The notes: generated from the sequence alone by a model not told the origin. A stretch of DNA of 64,000 nucleotides from Paenibacillus polysaccharolyticus (GCF_900102085.1 NZ_FMVM01000023.1:28845-92844), one strand, 5' to 3'. Counted from the first letter of the stretch, positions 52,221-61,711 are shown. Numbers and translations: made by a program.

Positions 52221-52249
52221 AGGAGTCGGCTAATGCCGGCTCCTTTTTT
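52221..52249 (+). terminator. Terminator before gatCAB
   Basis: AGGAGTCGGC and GCCGGCTCCT (one mismatch) with loop TAAT, followed by six Ts. Confidence 0.85.
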
Positions 52250-52258
52250 GCATTTGCA

Positions 52259-52287
52259 TTGAATTGTCGAACTAACTCACCTATAAT
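52259..52287 (+). promoter_or_regulatory. SigmaA-type promoter of gatCAB
   Basis: TTGAAT (52259-52264), 17 bases, TATAAT (52282-52287), about 94 bases before gatC. Confidence 0.7.
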
Positions 52288-52380
52288 GAGAAAAGTTATC
52301 TTGGGACTTTAGCCCGTTAAACGAACGCTTCGTTTGCAGGTTTGTCTCAGGCAAAGAACGATTGAAGGAGGCATCCGGTA

Positions 52381-52668
52381 ATGAGTATTTCGAACAATGA
52401 CGTTCAGCATGTGGCCAAGTTGGCTCGGCTCAATCTAACTGCTGAAGAAGAACAGACGCTGACAGGTCAACTGAACGCGATCTTAAAATATGCAGAGAAG
52501 CTGAACGAGCTGGACACGGACAATATTGAGCCAACAACCCACGTTTTGCATGTCAGCAACGTGATGCGTGAGGATGAAACCAAGGAAAGCCTGTCCATAG
52601 AACAGGTGATGCACAACGCACCAGATGAAGAAGATGGGCAGTTTAAAGTGCCTGCTGTGATGGAATAA
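52381..52668 (+). CDS. gatC: Glutamyl-tRNA(Gln) amidotransferase subunit C
   Basis: A 95-residue small subunit of the GatCAB amidotransferase, which turns Glu-tRNA(Gln) into Gln-tRNA(Gln). The N-terminal text VQHVAKLARLNLTAEEE and the central KYAEKLNELDTDNIEPT are standard. It bridges GatA and GatB. The gene opens the gatC-gatA-gatB operon with GAAGGAGG upstream. Confidence 0.95.
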   Translation: MSISNNDVQHVAKLARLNLTAEEEQTLTGQLNAILKYAEKLNELDTDNIEPTTHVLHVSNVMREDETKESLSIEQVMHNAPDEEDGQFKVPAVME

Positions 52669-52695
52669 CGGATAATTGGAAGGAGGACAAGCACT

Positions 52696-54153
52696 GTGAG
52701 TTTATTTGAACAATCGTTGCCTGAGTTACATAACAAGCTGCACGCCAAAGAACTATCGGTCAGTGATCTAGTGGATCAGGCGTATCAGACTATCGGCGCG
52801 CATGACGACAAAGTGAAGGCTTATTTGACACTGGACGAGGAGAACGCACGCGCACGCGCTCGTCAGCTCGATGACCGACTTGTCAGTGGTGAAGAGAAAG
52901 GTTTGCTGTTTGGCTTGCCCGTAGGTATCAAAGATAATATCGTGACGAACGGACTGCGTACGACTTGCGGAAGTCAGTTCCTTCGTAATTTCGACCCGGT
53001 GTATGATGCAACCGTTGTCGAGAAACTCAAAGCAGCGGATACCGTAACCTTGGGTAAACTGAATATGGACGAATTTGCCATGGGTGGTTCCAACGAGAAC
53101 TCCAGCTTCTCACCTGTGCATAATCCATGGGCACTTGATCGTGTTCCGGGTGGTTCCTCAGGTGGTTCTGCTGCAGCGGTTGCTGCGGGAGAAGCGTACT
53201 TCACACTTGGATCAGACACGGGCGGTTCTATTCGTCAGCCTGCTTCCTATTGCGGAATTGTTGGTTTGAAGCCTACTTATGGACTGGTTTCCCGTTTTGG
53301 CTTGGTGGCCTTTGCGTCATCCCTCGACCAAATCGGACCTTTGACCAAAAATGTAGAAGATTCTGCTTATGTATTGCAAGCCATTGCCGGTTATGATGCC
53401 AAAGATTCGACATCTGCCAAGGTGGATATCCCGGATTATTTGAGCGGACTGACAGGTGATGTCAAGGGATTGCGTATTGCCGTACCGAAGGAGTACATCG
53501 GTGAAGGCGTTGACCCGCAAGTAAAAGAGAAAGTTCTTGCCGCACTCAATGTGCTGGAAGGTCTTGGAGCGACATGGGAAGAAGTGTCTCTGCCGCATAC
53601 CGAATATGCAGTAGCTACCTATTACCTGCTTGCTTCTTCTGAAGCTTCTTCCAACTTGGCTCGTTTTGACGGTGTACGTTACGGTGTACGTGCGGACAAT
53701 CCGGAGAATTTGCTGGATCTGTACCACCAGTCCAGAAGTCAGGGCTTTGGTCCGGAAGTAAAACGGCGTATTATGCTCGGAACCTATGCACTTAGCTCCG
53801 GTTACTATGATGCGTATTATTTGAAAGCTCAGAAAGTACGCACATTGATCAAACAGGACTTCGATGATGTTTTTGCCAAATATGACGTGATTATCGGGCC
53901 TACTGCACCTACAACGGCATTTAAGATGGGGTCTCAGGTAGACAATCCGCTTACGATGTACCTGAACGACATTCTGACGATTCCAGTCAGCTTGGCGGGT
54001 GTTCCAGCGGTCAGCATTCCTTGCGGATTCGCAGACGGACTGCCTGTTGGTTTGCAGATTATCGGTAAAGCTTTTGATGAAACAACCGTACTGCGCGTAG
54101 CGCATGCGTATGAACAAAATACAGCATTCCACAAGCAGCGTCCGCAGCTGTAG
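52696..54153 (+). CDS. gatA: Glutamyl-tRNA(Gln) amidotransferase subunit A
   Basis: A 485-residue amidase-signature glutaminase that supplies ammonia for transamidation. The Ser-Ser-Lys triad lies in GVPVGIKDN-type text (GLPVGIKDN), GGSSGGSAAAVAAG and DTGGSIRQPAS. The start is GTG 52696 with GGAGGA upstream. It lies 27 bases after gatC. Confidence 0.95.
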   Translation: MSLFEQSLPELHNKLHAKELSVSDLVDQAYQTIGAHDDKVKAYLTLDEENARARARQLDDRLVSGEEKGLLFGLPVGIKDNIVTNGLRTTCGSQFLRNFDPVYDATVVEKLKAADTVTLGKLNMDEFAMGGSNENSSFSPVHNPWALDRVPGGSSGGSAAAVAAGEAYFTLGSDTGGSIRQPASYCGIVGLKPTYGLVSRFGLVAFASSLDQIGPLTKNVEDSAYVLQAIAGYDAKDSTSAKVDIPDYLSGLTGDVKGLRIAVPKEYIGEGVDPQVKEKVLAALNVLEGLGATWEEVSLPHTEYAVATYYLLASSEASSNLARFDGVRYGVRADNPENLLDLYHQSRSQGFGPEVKRRIMLGTYALSSGYYDAYYLKAQKVRTLIKQDFDDVFAKYDVIIGPTAPTTAFKMGSQVDNPLTMYLNDILTIPVSLAGVPAVSIPCGFADGLPVGLQIIGKAFDETTVLRVAHAYEQNTAFHKQRPQL

Positions 54154-54179
54154 ACTGCCCGGAACGGAGGTAATAAGAA

Positions 54180-55619
54180 ATGTCCGCATCTAAATATGAA
54201 ACGGTCGTTGGACTCGAAGTCCACGTGGAGTTACATACCAACTCCAAAATTTTCTGTGGCTGCTCCACCGCTTTTGGAGCTCCGCCTAACACACACACCT
54301 GTCCGGTCTGTCTCGGACACCCGGGCGTATTGCCTGTGCTGAACCGTCAGGCTGTTGACTATGCGATGAAAGCCGCAATGGCTCTCAACTGCACAATCGC
54401 CGATGTCAGCAAGTTTGACCGTAAAAACTACTTCTACCCGGATTCACCTAAAGCATATCAGATTTCACAATTTGATCAGCCGATTGGCGAGAATGGCTGG
54501 ATTGATATCGAAGTCAACGGAGAAACAAAACGGATCGGTATCACGCGTTTGCATCTGGAAGAGGATGCAGGAAAGCTCACACACGTAGATGGTGGTTATG
54601 CCTCACTTGTGGACTTTAACCGTGTCGGAACTCCGTTGGTCGAGATTGTATCCGAACCCGAGATTTCTTCTCCGGAAGAAGCGCGTGCGTATTTGGAAAA
54701 ACTTCGTGCGATCATGCAGTACTGTGATGTTTCTGATGTGAAGATGGAAGAGGGGTCACTTCGTTGTGATGCCAACATCAGCTTGCGTCCACATGGTCAG
54801 GAGAAGCTGGGCACAAGGGCGGAGCTCAAAAACATGAACTCCTTCCGTGGTGTACAGCGCGGTCTGGAATATGAACAATATCGTCAAGCCGAAATTCTCG
54901 ATGACGGCGGAGAAGTTGTTCAAGAGACACGCCGCTGGGATGAAGCTCAGGGCAAAACCTTGTCGATGCGTGGCAAAGAGCAAGCGCATGACTATCGTTA
55001 TTTCCCAGACCCGGATCTGGTAAAACTGCATATTGATGCCGAATGGAAGGAACGCATCAGAGCTTCCATTCCTGAACTGCCGGATCAGCGTAAAGCCCGG
55101 TACACTGCGGATTACAGTCTGCCTAGTTATGATGCCGAGGTTATCACCTCTTCCAAAGCGATTGCAGACCTGTTTGAAGACAGTCTGAAATATACCCAGG
55201 ATGCCAAATCCGTTTCCAACTGGATTATGGGTGACCTGCTTGGTTATCTTAACACCAATAACCTTGAAGTAACGCAAGTTCCGCTGACGGGGCAAGGACT
55301 CGGTGAGATGATCGGATTGTTGGAGAAAGGCACCATCAACAGCAAAATCGCTAAAACGGTATTTAAGGAAATGCTGGAAAGCGGCAAGCTTCCACAACAG
55401 ATCGTTGAAGAAAAAGGACTTGTGCAAATCAGTGACGAAGGAGCGATCCTCGCCATTGTTGAGCAGGTCGTTGCGAACAATCCGCAATCTGTCGAGGATT
55501 ACAAGGCTGGCAAACAAAAGGCCATCGGTTTCCTTGTAGGTCAGGTCATGAAAGAAAGTAAAGGCAAGGCGAATCCGGCCCTTGTTAATCAACTGCTCGC
55601 AGATGTATTGAACCGCTAA
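54180..55619 (+). CDS. gatB: Glutamyl-tRNA(Gln) amidotransferase subunit B
   Basis: A 479-residue kinase and transamidase subunit that binds and phosphorylates the glutamyl-tRNA. It shows the signature KNYFYPDSPKAYQISQFDQP, the early zinc-type cysteine pattern CGCSTAFG...CPVCLGHPG and a helical C-terminal tRNA-binding domain ending LLADVLNR. It ends the operon and is followed by a terminator at 55642. Confidence 0.95.
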   Translation: MSASKYETVVGLEVHVELHTNSKIFCGCSTAFGAPPNTHTCPVCLGHPGVLPVLNRQAVDYAMKAAMALNCTIADVSKFDRKNYFYPDSPKAYQISQFDQPIGENGWIDIEVNGETKRIGITRLHLEEDAGKLTHVDGGYASLVDFNRVGTPLVEIVSEPEISSPEEARAYLEKLRAIMQYCDVSDVKMEEGSLRCDANISLRPHGQEKLGTRAELKNMNSFRGVQRGLEYEQYRQAEILDDGGEVVQETRRWDEAQGKTLSMRGKEQAHDYRYFPDPDLVKLHIDAEWKERIRASIPELPDQRKARYTADYSLPSYDAEVITSSKAIADLFEDSLKYTQDAKSVSNWIMGDLLGYLNTNNLEVTQVPLTGQGLGEMIGLLEKGTINSKIAKTVFKEMLESGKLPQQIVEEKGLVQISDEGAILAIVEQVVANNPQSVEDYKAGKQKAIGFLVGQVMKESKGKANPALVNQLLADVLNR

Positions 55620-55641
55620 TCCTTCCAGTGAGGTCGGACAG

Positions 55642-55674
55642 AAAGAGGCTCGTCCCTGTGACAGCCTCTTTTTT
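55642..55674 (+). terminator. Terminator after gatB
   Basis: AAAGAGGCT and AGCCTCTTT with a T run. Confidence 0.85.
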
Positions 55675-55754
55675 GGTATAAAGAATTCTGACGCACCGTG
55701 TTATTTAGGTTTTAACGGTTTATGAAGTCTGATACGGAGGAGTTGTGCTTAACC

Positions 55755-56222
55755 ATGAGCATTCAAACATTGTCACTACGTGATGAAGATATGTTGGCCC
55801 AATTGTGGAGGTTGCAACATATGGCTTACCGATTGGAAGCAAAGATTATCGGATTTCAAGACATTCCACCTTTGCTTGATACGGTGGAAACATTACAGAA
55901 CTGCGGAGAAACATTTTACGGATGTGTTGATAAGCAGGATGGAGAGTTGCTTGGCGCAGTGGCTGTGATGGAGGAAGAACGGGACACACTAACCATCACA
56001 CGTATGATGGTACATCCCAACCACTTTCGCAAAGGGATTGCCGCTTCATTAATGAAGCATGTCTTCGAACAACATCCCGATCTGTCGCGTTATATCGTAT
56101 GCACAGGAACGCTGAATATAGCAGCGGTGAATCTATATATGAAGTTTGGATTTAAACCTGTCGATGCTGCAGAGATCGCACCTGGAGTGGAATTAACGAC
56201 ATTTCATAAGAATAAGCTTTAA
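55755..56222 (+). CDS. GNAT-family N-acetyltransferase
   Basis: A 155-residue acetyl-CoA-dependent acetyltransferase. The CoA-binding motif is MMVHPNHFRKGIAASLMKHV, followed by the usual NIAAVNLYMKFGFKPV. ATG 55755 is preferred, though GGAGGAG is 12 bases upstream. It is followed after 33 bases by the MgtC-like gene. The acceptor substrate is unknown. Confidence 0.85.
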   Translation: MSIQTLSLRDEDMLAQLWRLQHMAYRLEAKIIGFQDIPPLLDTVETLQNCGETFYGCVDKQDGELLGAVAVMEEERDTLTITRMMVHPNHFRKGIAASLMKHVFEQHPDLSRYIVCTGTLNIAAVNLYMKFGFKPVDAAEIAPGVELTTFHKNKL

Positions 56223-56255
56223 GCATGTGAACAACTTAGAGGAGGAACTAGAACG

Positions 56256-56966
56256 TTGAGCAATCCTTGGTTTATTGATGAATGGCATATTTTGCTTCGT
56301 TTATTGCTGGCAATGCTACTTGGTGGACTCGTCGGGCTGGAACGTGAGCGTTCCAATCATGCTGCTGGACTACGAACTCATATTTTGGTTTGTCTTGGAT
56401 CGGCGCTGATTATGATGCTGTCTATTTATGGTTTTAAAGATTTTGCACATGAATTAAACGTGCGGATTGATCCTGCGCGTCTGGCTACAGCAGTAATCAC
56501 CGGTGTCGGTTTCTTAGGAGCAGGTACAATTCTTTTCACAGGTAAGTCCATAACGGGACTCACAACCGCAGCGTCGATATGGGTGGTTGCCGCGATAGGT
56601 CTTGCCTCAGGGGCTGGCTTCTTTTTTGCCTCCATCGTTTCCACCGTGCTGGTACTCTTAAATCTTTGGGTTTTTAACAAATTAGAGCTGAGGTATTTAC
56701 GCGGCAATAAGCTGCATGTCATTACCCTTCATACCTTGTCCGAACCAGGGACATTAGAGAAGGTCTCGTCTTTTATGGAACAGGAAAAGATCAGAGTTCG
56801 TAAGATTACCGTGAATGAACCAGATTTGGCTTTTGCAGAAGTTGTATCCGTTGAGCGGAAAATAGAAATTGTACTGCATGTGCAAGTGCCGCATGACTTT
56901 AAGACAATACAGATTGTCTCCAAGTTAAGACAGTGGGAACACATGACCAAAGTGTCGATTGAATAA
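56256..56966 (+). CDS. MgtC/SapB-family membrane protein
   Basis: A 236-residue protein with about four to five transmembrane helices (LLAMLLGGLVGLERERSNHAAGLRTHILVCLGSAL; GVGFLGAGTILFTGKSITGLTTAASIWVVAAIGLASGAGF) matching the MgtC/SapB family, and a C-terminal ACT-like cytoplasmic domain (about 150-235). The start is TTG 56256 after AGAGGAGG. MgtC proteins are linked to low-magnesium growth and ATP synthase control in pathogens; the role in soil bacteria is unclear. A terminator follows. Confidence 0.85.
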   Translation: MSNPWFIDEWHILLRLLLAMLLGGLVGLERERSNHAAGLRTHILVCLGSALIMMLSIYGFKDFAHELNVRIDPARLATAVITGVGFLGAGTILFTGKSITGLTTAASIWVVAAIGLASGAGFFFASIVSTVLVLLNLWVFNKLELRYLRGNKLHVITLHTLSEPGTLEKVSSFMEQEKIRVRKITVNEPDLAFAEVVSVERKIEIVLHVQVPHDFKTIQIVSKLRQWEHMTKVSIE

Positions 56967-56976
56967 AGGAATTCTT

Positions 56977-57011
56977 AACCCTCTGAGCGCAGGCATGGCA
57001 GAGGGTTTTTC
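56977..57011 (+). terminator. Terminator after the MgtC-like gene
   Basis: AACCCTCTG and CAGAGGGTT followed by TTTC. Confidence 0.8.
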
Positions 57012-57116
57012 TTAATATCCATTTTTATTCCAGTTACTCTTCAGGCGCTTTAGGGTACTATCTAACCAAATGCATGATGAGAGGTAACGGTCATTTTTTG
57101 GAGAAAGGAGCATGTT

Positions 57117-57719
57117 ATGAAGAAGGGGAAGGGCCATACAGATCGCGCAAGAAGAGTAAAGACTAGGAAACCCAAGAAGGTGCGGAATAAAACACATAAG
57201 TTTATTGCGGGGCTTTTAAGTGCCATTGTTCCGGGCTTGGGACATATTTATTTACGTCTGTACATGCGCGGATTGACTTTTATTTTGCTTGTTTTGCTTG
57301 ATTTATCCGCTCTGTTATACTTCTCGTCCATCGGCATACAGATCAATGTACCTCTACTGATCTTGCTGGCTCTTTGTATTCCGGTGATTTATTTCTACAA
57401 CGTATATGACGTATTGCAATCAGCTGATTGGGTTATGCTGCGCAGGCGACGGGCTGTAACACAAGGCAATATGGACAAGCGGCTAGTTGGCGAACGATCT
57501 GAGCGGGATCGAATGATGGTGTGGGAACGTGGCATTTCGTTTGGCCTTCTGTTAATTGTGGGAGGTTCACTGATGGTGCTATTCTTCCGTAAACCACGCT
57601 GGTTTCAAGATCTGATTGCCATGTATGGCGGCTATTCTTTTGCTATTCTGTTGATCGCAGGCGGCTTATTGCTATTCGGCCGGGAATTTTGGGTTATGTT
57701 GCGTAAGAAGAAATTATAG
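57117..57719 (+). CDS. Membrane protein of unknown function, partner of the DUF4097 gene
   Basis: A 200-residue protein with a strongly basic N-terminus (first 28 residues), two pairs of transmembrane helices (about 30-95 and 140-195) and a charged middle loop. The segment FIAGLLSAIVPGLGHIYLRLYMRG resembles TM2/DUF5683-type domains. AAGGAG lies upstream. It is followed after 31 bases by the DUF4097 gene, so the two probably act together in the membrane. The activity is unknown. Confidence 0.65.
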   Translation: MKKGKGHTDRARRVKTRKPKKVRNKTHKFIAGLLSAIVPGLGHIYLRLYMRGLTFILLVLLDLSALLYFSSIGIQINVPLLILLALCIPVIYFYNVYDVLQSADWVMLRRRRAVTQGNMDKRLVGERSERDRMMVWERGISFGLLLIVGGSLMVLFFRKPRWFQDLIAMYGGYSFAILLIAGGLLLFGREFWVMLRKKKL

Positions 57720-57750
57720 GGTACGGATGTGGACGGAAGGAGGGAAAAGA

Positions 57751-59172
57751 ATGAACCGCAAAATCAGGGTAGGACGTTTTACAGCTGCTTCTCTAATAGC
57801 TACTGTTGGTGTACTGCTTATAATGGATAAACAGTGGGGCACAGACTACCTCTACGAATTCGTGGATTGGTGGCCATTTTTGCTTGTGGCTCTGGGTGTG
57901 GAATGGATTGTATTGTTCCTGTGGACACGCATGAGAAGTAAACGAGATTTAGATCGTTTGTCCACGCCCGATGAGCGCCCAAAAGCACGTTTTAGACCGG
58001 ATGCCAAAGGCATTCTGGCCTCTTTGATTCTAACCGCTTCTGTATTTATTGTGACAGAACAAGATCACTACATGCATCTGTGGAACCGCGTCAGTCTTAA
58101 TCTGGGAGCTGCCTCAATGGACTACAGTCAGGCTGCAGGTTATAAGGAAGATAAGGTCACGATCGGAGTTCCTGTCCGTATGGATACTTCGGATATCGTG
58201 GTCGAAGGTGTGAACGGAGATATAACAATCCAGCGGGGAGATACGGATGAGATTAAAGTGAATACCGTTGTCTGGGTCGACCAAGCATCTGAAGTCCAGG
58301 CGAAGGCAGTAGCCGCGGCTTCTTTTGTAGAAGCGGAAGGGGATAAGGTCATTCATATTAAAGCGACAGGTAAAGCGTATGGTGAAAATGAAAAAATGCA
58401 ACCACGCATGAATATGACGATCACCATTCCAGACGACCGCCGTTTCAATCTGGATATCCGCACATCGAATGGTGCCATTTTGTTAAACCGTCCTGAAGCC
58501 ATCAAGACCATTCTTGCCGAGACAGGCAATGGACGAATTCGGATTACGAATGCGGTTGGCGATATCTCGGGGAAAACGCTCAACGGGGACGTAATCGTAG
58601 CGAACGCTATAGGCAACGTGGACATGGATAGCAACCGTGGCGATATGAAAGCACGCGGTGTTTCGGGAGATGTAGATTTAACCACGCAAGTGGGAAATGT
58701 CAGCATTACAGACTCTTTTGGCGAGTTTTCAGCTGAAACCCGGAATGGCAATATTACACTGGATGGTGCTAATCTGGGCGTCAAAGCTCAGTCCCTGAAT
58801 GGCAGTATTAACATTGTTTCCGCTAAAGTCGGTGGAGATTGGGATGTATATAGTGCAGTGGGAGCCATTAACGTTGTGATCCCTGAACGTGGTGATTATA
58901 GTCTGTCGGGCTCCAGCAGTTACGGTGATTTGAAGACGGATATGCCGTTCAACGTCAAAAACAAAACGATTGAAGGACAACTGGGTGAGGGAGAATACAG
59001 AATCAAAATTGAAGGAAATAGTGATCTGACGGTAGAACGTAATCCGGCAGTTTCTACACCAGAATCCATATTGCAAGATTCTGTGGAAATAAATGGGGAA
59101 GGACAGCAGACGACAGGTGAAGGTCAGAATTCCCAAGAGGATACGACCGAAGTTCCTGCATCGCCGCGTTGA
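57751..59172 (+). CDS. LiaF-TM/DUF4097 beta-repeat membrane protein
   Basis: A 473-residue protein. ATG 57751 follows AAGGAGGG at six bases; 57727 is an unsupported earlier ATG. Three hydrophobic helices (about 10-28, 38-55, 86-104) resemble the LiaF-type transmembrane region. The outside part (140-430) is a DUF4097 domain with beta-helix repeats of the kind VEGVNGDITIQRGD, ETGNGRIRITNAVGDI and ETRNGNITLDGANLG. The tail is Gln/Glu/Thr-rich. Proteins of this type occur in envelope-stress systems such as Lia. No two-component system lies adjacent. Confidence 0.75.
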   Translation: MNRKIRVGRFTAASLIATVGVLLIMDKQWGTDYLYEFVDWWPFLLVALGVEWIVLFLWTRMRSKRDLDRLSTPDERPKARFRPDAKGILASLILTASVFIVTEQDHYMHLWNRVSLNLGAASMDYSQAAGYKEDKVTIGVPVRMDTSDIVVEGVNGDITIQRGDTDEIKVNTVVWVDQASEVQAKAVAAASFVEAEGDKVIHIKATGKAYGENEKMQPRMNMTITIPDDRRFNLDIRTSNGAILLNRPEAIKTILAETGNGRIRITNAVGDISGKTLNGDVIVANAIGNVDMDSNRGDMKARGVSGDVDLTTQVGNVSITDSFGEFSAETRNGNITLDGANLGVKAQSLNGSINIVSAKVGGDWDVYSAVGAINVVIPERGDYSLSGSSSYGDLKTDMPFNVKNKTIEGQLGEGEYRIKIEGNSDLTVERNPAVSTPESILQDSVEINGEGQQTTGEGQNSQEDTTEVPASPR

Positions 59173-59198
59173 CAATAAACTTGCAATCGCCGTACAAT
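59169..59198 (+). promoter_or_regulatory. SigmaA-type promoter of perR
   Basis: TTGACA (59169-59174, overlapping the stop codon of the gene before), 18 bases, TACAAT (59193-59198). Confidence 0.7.
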
Positions 59199-59261
59199 AA
59201 ATGTACACTGGCAAGGTTACATGACGTCAAAGAGCGTTTGTCGTTGTGTACAGCCGGGAAA

Positions 59262-59276
59262 TTATACTCTGTATGA
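59262..59276 (+). promoter_or_regulatory. PerR-box-like operator before perR
   Basis: The 15-base segment TTATACTCTGTATGA matches the PerR/Fur box form TTATAATNATTATAA at 11 of 14 defined positions and is a near-palindrome. It lies between the promoter and the perR start, which suits autoregulation. Confidence 0.5.
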
Positions 59277-59329
59277 CAGCGAAGATTCATTTTTTCAAAC
59301 AGAGAATGAAAGGTAAGGCGGTGGGCTTT

Positions 59330-59755
59330 ATGGCAACACGTGTCCAACATGCGTTGGAGCAGCTCAAAACGACCGGTGTCCGTATTACACCCCAGCGTCA
59401 TGCCATATTAAACTATTTGATGGAATCGATGGGGCATCCGACAGCCGATGAGATTTACAAGGCACTTGAACCCCAATTCCCTAGTATGAGCGTGGCGACC
59501 GTATATAACAATTTGAAAATGTTTCTGGAAGCCGGTATGGTTCGGGAACTGACTTACGGAGATAATTCAAGCCGTTTTGATGCCAATGTAACGGATCATT
59601 ATCATGTGATATGCGACCAGTGTGGCAAGATTGAAGACTTCAGTTATCCATCGTTAAAGAGTGTGGAGCTTCAGGCTGAGTCAAGCACCGGATTTGAGGT
59701 ACATGGTCACCGATTGGAAGTATATGGTGTGTGCAAAAGTTGCAGGCATCAATAG
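59330..59755 (+). CDS. perR: Peroxide-stress regulator PerR
   Basis: A 141-residue Fur-family repressor. The regulatory metal ligands of PerR are all visible one residue earlier than in B. subtilis: His36, Asp84, His90, His92 and Asp103 (SSRFDANVTDHYH). Asp84, instead of Glu, marks PerR rather than Fur. The zinc cysteines are CDQC (95, 98) and CKSC near the end. The start at ATG 59330 follows AAGGCGGTGGG; GTG 59321 is an alternative. Oxidation of a histidine by peroxide should release it from DNA. perR precedes ygzB and ygxA here, as in Bacillus. Confidence 0.9.
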   Translation: MATRVQHALEQLKTTGVRITPQRHAILNYLMESMGHPTADEIYKALEPQFPSMSVATVYNNLKMFLEAGMVRELTYGDNSSRFDANVTDHYHVICDQCGKIEDFSYPSLKSVELQAESSTGFEVHGHRLEVYGVCKSCRHQ

Positions 59756-59772
59756 AGATGATTTACAATATT

Positions 59773-59810
59773 AACGTGTGGAATTCAGTATGGATTCTTC
59801 ACGTTTTTTA
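59773..59810 (+). terminator. Terminator after perR
   Basis: AACGTG and CACGTT with inner GAAT/ATTC pairing, then TTTT. Confidence 0.7.
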
Positions 59811-59903
59811 TTTATACAGAGTTCTGAGAAAAACATCCATGTGAATATATCCATGATTTTTGGGATGTTTACCATCATCTATGGAATTAACGGAGGTAGT
59901 CGT

Positions 59904-61634
59904 TTGGGTAGAAAAAGCAAATATACACGTCGTAAACGACGTTCATTTTGGCCAGGGTTACTTGGTGCATGTTTGGTGGCAGGTGGTGCCTATTGGCTTA
60001 TTACCAGCGTATGGTTGAATAAGGTCTATGAGGACCCGGATTGGCTCGGGAGAAATCAGCCTATTTTTGTAGATGGACAGCTTATGGATGAGGATGCTTC
60101 CGGCACAGGTGGTCAGCTTAAACTGCCCGTGAAAGTGTTGCAAGAAACGGTAGATCCTGGAATACGATACGAACCTGACTCGGGGGATATCATTATCGCT
60201 TCTCCGCAGAGAGTGTTGCATATGAAAGAGGGCAGTACCCAGGCTGAACTGAATCATCAAAATTATCCGCTGAAAGTAAAGCCGGAGGTAAAGTCTAATG
60301 AGGCGTATATTCCCCTTCAACCGTTGAAGGAGGTGTACGGGCTGGCCGTTCAGGAAGATCCGACAACAGGAGCCGTTATTTTGATGCGCGGTGGAGATAC
60401 GATCCAGTATGCTACGATTGATACGTTGTCATCCAAAGAAGATCAGACCGTTCCTCTGTATAAGAGCGGAGAAGAGTCGTCCCCCATTCTCACGGATATG
60501 AAGCAGAATGTAAGAGTGCGGGTGTGGAAGACGGGAACAGATCAGAGCTTTGTGCAGATGGATAACGGTTATGCCGGTTATGTAGATAATGATCATCTTG
60601 TTCTAGGTGAGAAAAAAACGCTGGACACGCCGAAGTTTACACCTACTGCCGCGGAGAAAAAGTGGAAAAACAAACCGGTGAATCTGGTGTGGGAGGCTGT
60701 CTACAATCGTCAGCCTGACGTAAGCTCCATTGGCAAGATGCCTGGGGTAAACGTAGTGAGCCCGACATGGTTCCATATTACGGATGGCAATGGCTCAGTG
60801 AAAAGCAAAGGAGACCAAGCCTATGTGAACTGGGCGAAGCGTTCAGGGATGGAAGTATGGGGATTGATGGATAACAGTTTCGATCCGGACATCACGAAGG
60901 AGGCACTGTCTACCTACGCCAAACGTACACACATCATTGAACAAATGCTGGACTATGCTAAAACGTTCCGGCTGGATGGTATTAATATCGACTTTGAAAA
61001 TGTATATACCAACGATGGAGCGAATGTTACCCAATTTGTACGTGAAATGAAGGCGATGGCTCGTATTCACGGCCTGATGTTATCGGTGGATGTTACGCCA
61101 AAATCAAATAGTGAAATGTGGTCTGCGTTTTTGGATCGTCGTGGATTAGGAGCTTTTGCCGATTATATTGTCGTGATGGCGTATGACGAGCACTGGGCAG
61201 CCAGTCCGAAAGCAGGTTCTGTTGCCTCACTGCCATGGACCGAATCCTCGATGCGCCGCATACTGGAAGAAGATGAAGTGCCTTCAGACAAGCTGATTAT
61301 GGCCGTTCCTTTATATACACGGATTTGGACTGAAAAAGCGAATGAGCAGGGAGAGATCAAAGTTTCCTCCAAAGCGGTAGGTATGAATTCCGTGCAGGAG
61401 TTAATTAAAGAGAAGAAACTCAAGCCTGTTCTGGATCAAGCAAGCGGACAAAACTATGTAGAGTATAAGGAAGATGGCGCTGTCAAAAAAATCTGGATCG
61501 AAGATGCAGTATCCTTGCAAGCAAGGGTAGATCTTATTTCTTCGTTGAAACTGGGCGGAGTAGCTGCATGGAATAGAAGCTTTGCTAATGCATCGGCATG
61601 GGAAACACTCAAAGAGGCTGGTTATTCTAAATAA
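59904..61634 (+). CDS. Secreted or membrane-anchored GH18 hydrolase with SH3-like domain
   Basis: A 576-residue protein. TTG 59904 follows GGAGG by seven bases; in-frame sequence to 59778 has no site. A basic start and one transmembrane helix (about 14-34) anchor it. A copper-amine-oxidase-N-like domain (about 45-170) and an SH3-like stretch (about 185-240, VPLYKSGEESSPILTDM...YAGYVDNDHLV) precede the catalytic barrel (about 260-570). The GH18 motif DGINIDFEN contains the DxxDxDxE acid. Relatives cleave peptidoglycan or chitin, and in sporeformers often act on spore cortex. It lies between perR and ygzB, an insertion in the conserved gene order. Confidence 0.8.
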   Translation: MGRKSKYTRRKRRSFWPGLLGACLVAGGAYWLITSVWLNKVYEDPDWLGRNQPIFVDGQLMDEDASGTGGQLKLPVKVLQETVDPGIRYEPDSGDIIIASPQRVLHMKEGSTQAELNHQNYPLKVKPEVKSNEAYIPLQPLKEVYGLAVQEDPTTGAVILMRGGDTIQYATIDTLSSKEDQTVPLYKSGEESSPILTDMKQNVRVRVWKTGTDQSFVQMDNGYAGYVDNDHLVLGEKKTLDTPKFTPTAAEKKWKNKPVNLVWEAVYNRQPDVSSIGKMPGVNVVSPTWFHITDGNGSVKSKGDQAYVNWAKRSGMEVWGLMDNSFDPDITKEALSTYAKRTHIIEQMLDYAKTFRLDGINIDFENVYTNDGANVTQFVREMKAMARIHGLMLSVDVTPKSNSEMWSAFLDRRGLGAFADYIVVMAYDEHWAASPKAGSVASLPWTESSMRRILEEDEVPSDKLIMAVPLYTRIWTEKANEQGEIKVSSKAVGMNSVQELIKEKKLKPVLDQASGQNYVEYKEDGAVKKIWIEDAVSLQARVDLISSLKLGGVAAWNRSFANASAWETLKEAGYSK

Positions 61635-61678
61635 ATTAAAATAAATCGAACTTATTATTCTCATCATTTTCCATATCA

Positions 61679-61711
61679 AAAAAGACCCGGTAAAGATACC
61701 GGGTCTTTTTG
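61679..61711. terminator. Bidirectional terminator
   Basis: AAAAGACCCGGTA and TACCGGGTCTTTT, perfect arms with loop AAGA, between the GH18 gene and ygzB. Confidence 0.9.

Noticed and set aside
53317..54189. 290-codon open frame on the minus strand
   Set aside because: It is antisense to gatA; codon bias of gatA explains the lack of stops.
54756..55592. 278-codon open frame on the minus strand
   Set aside because: It is antisense to gatB and has no start signal.
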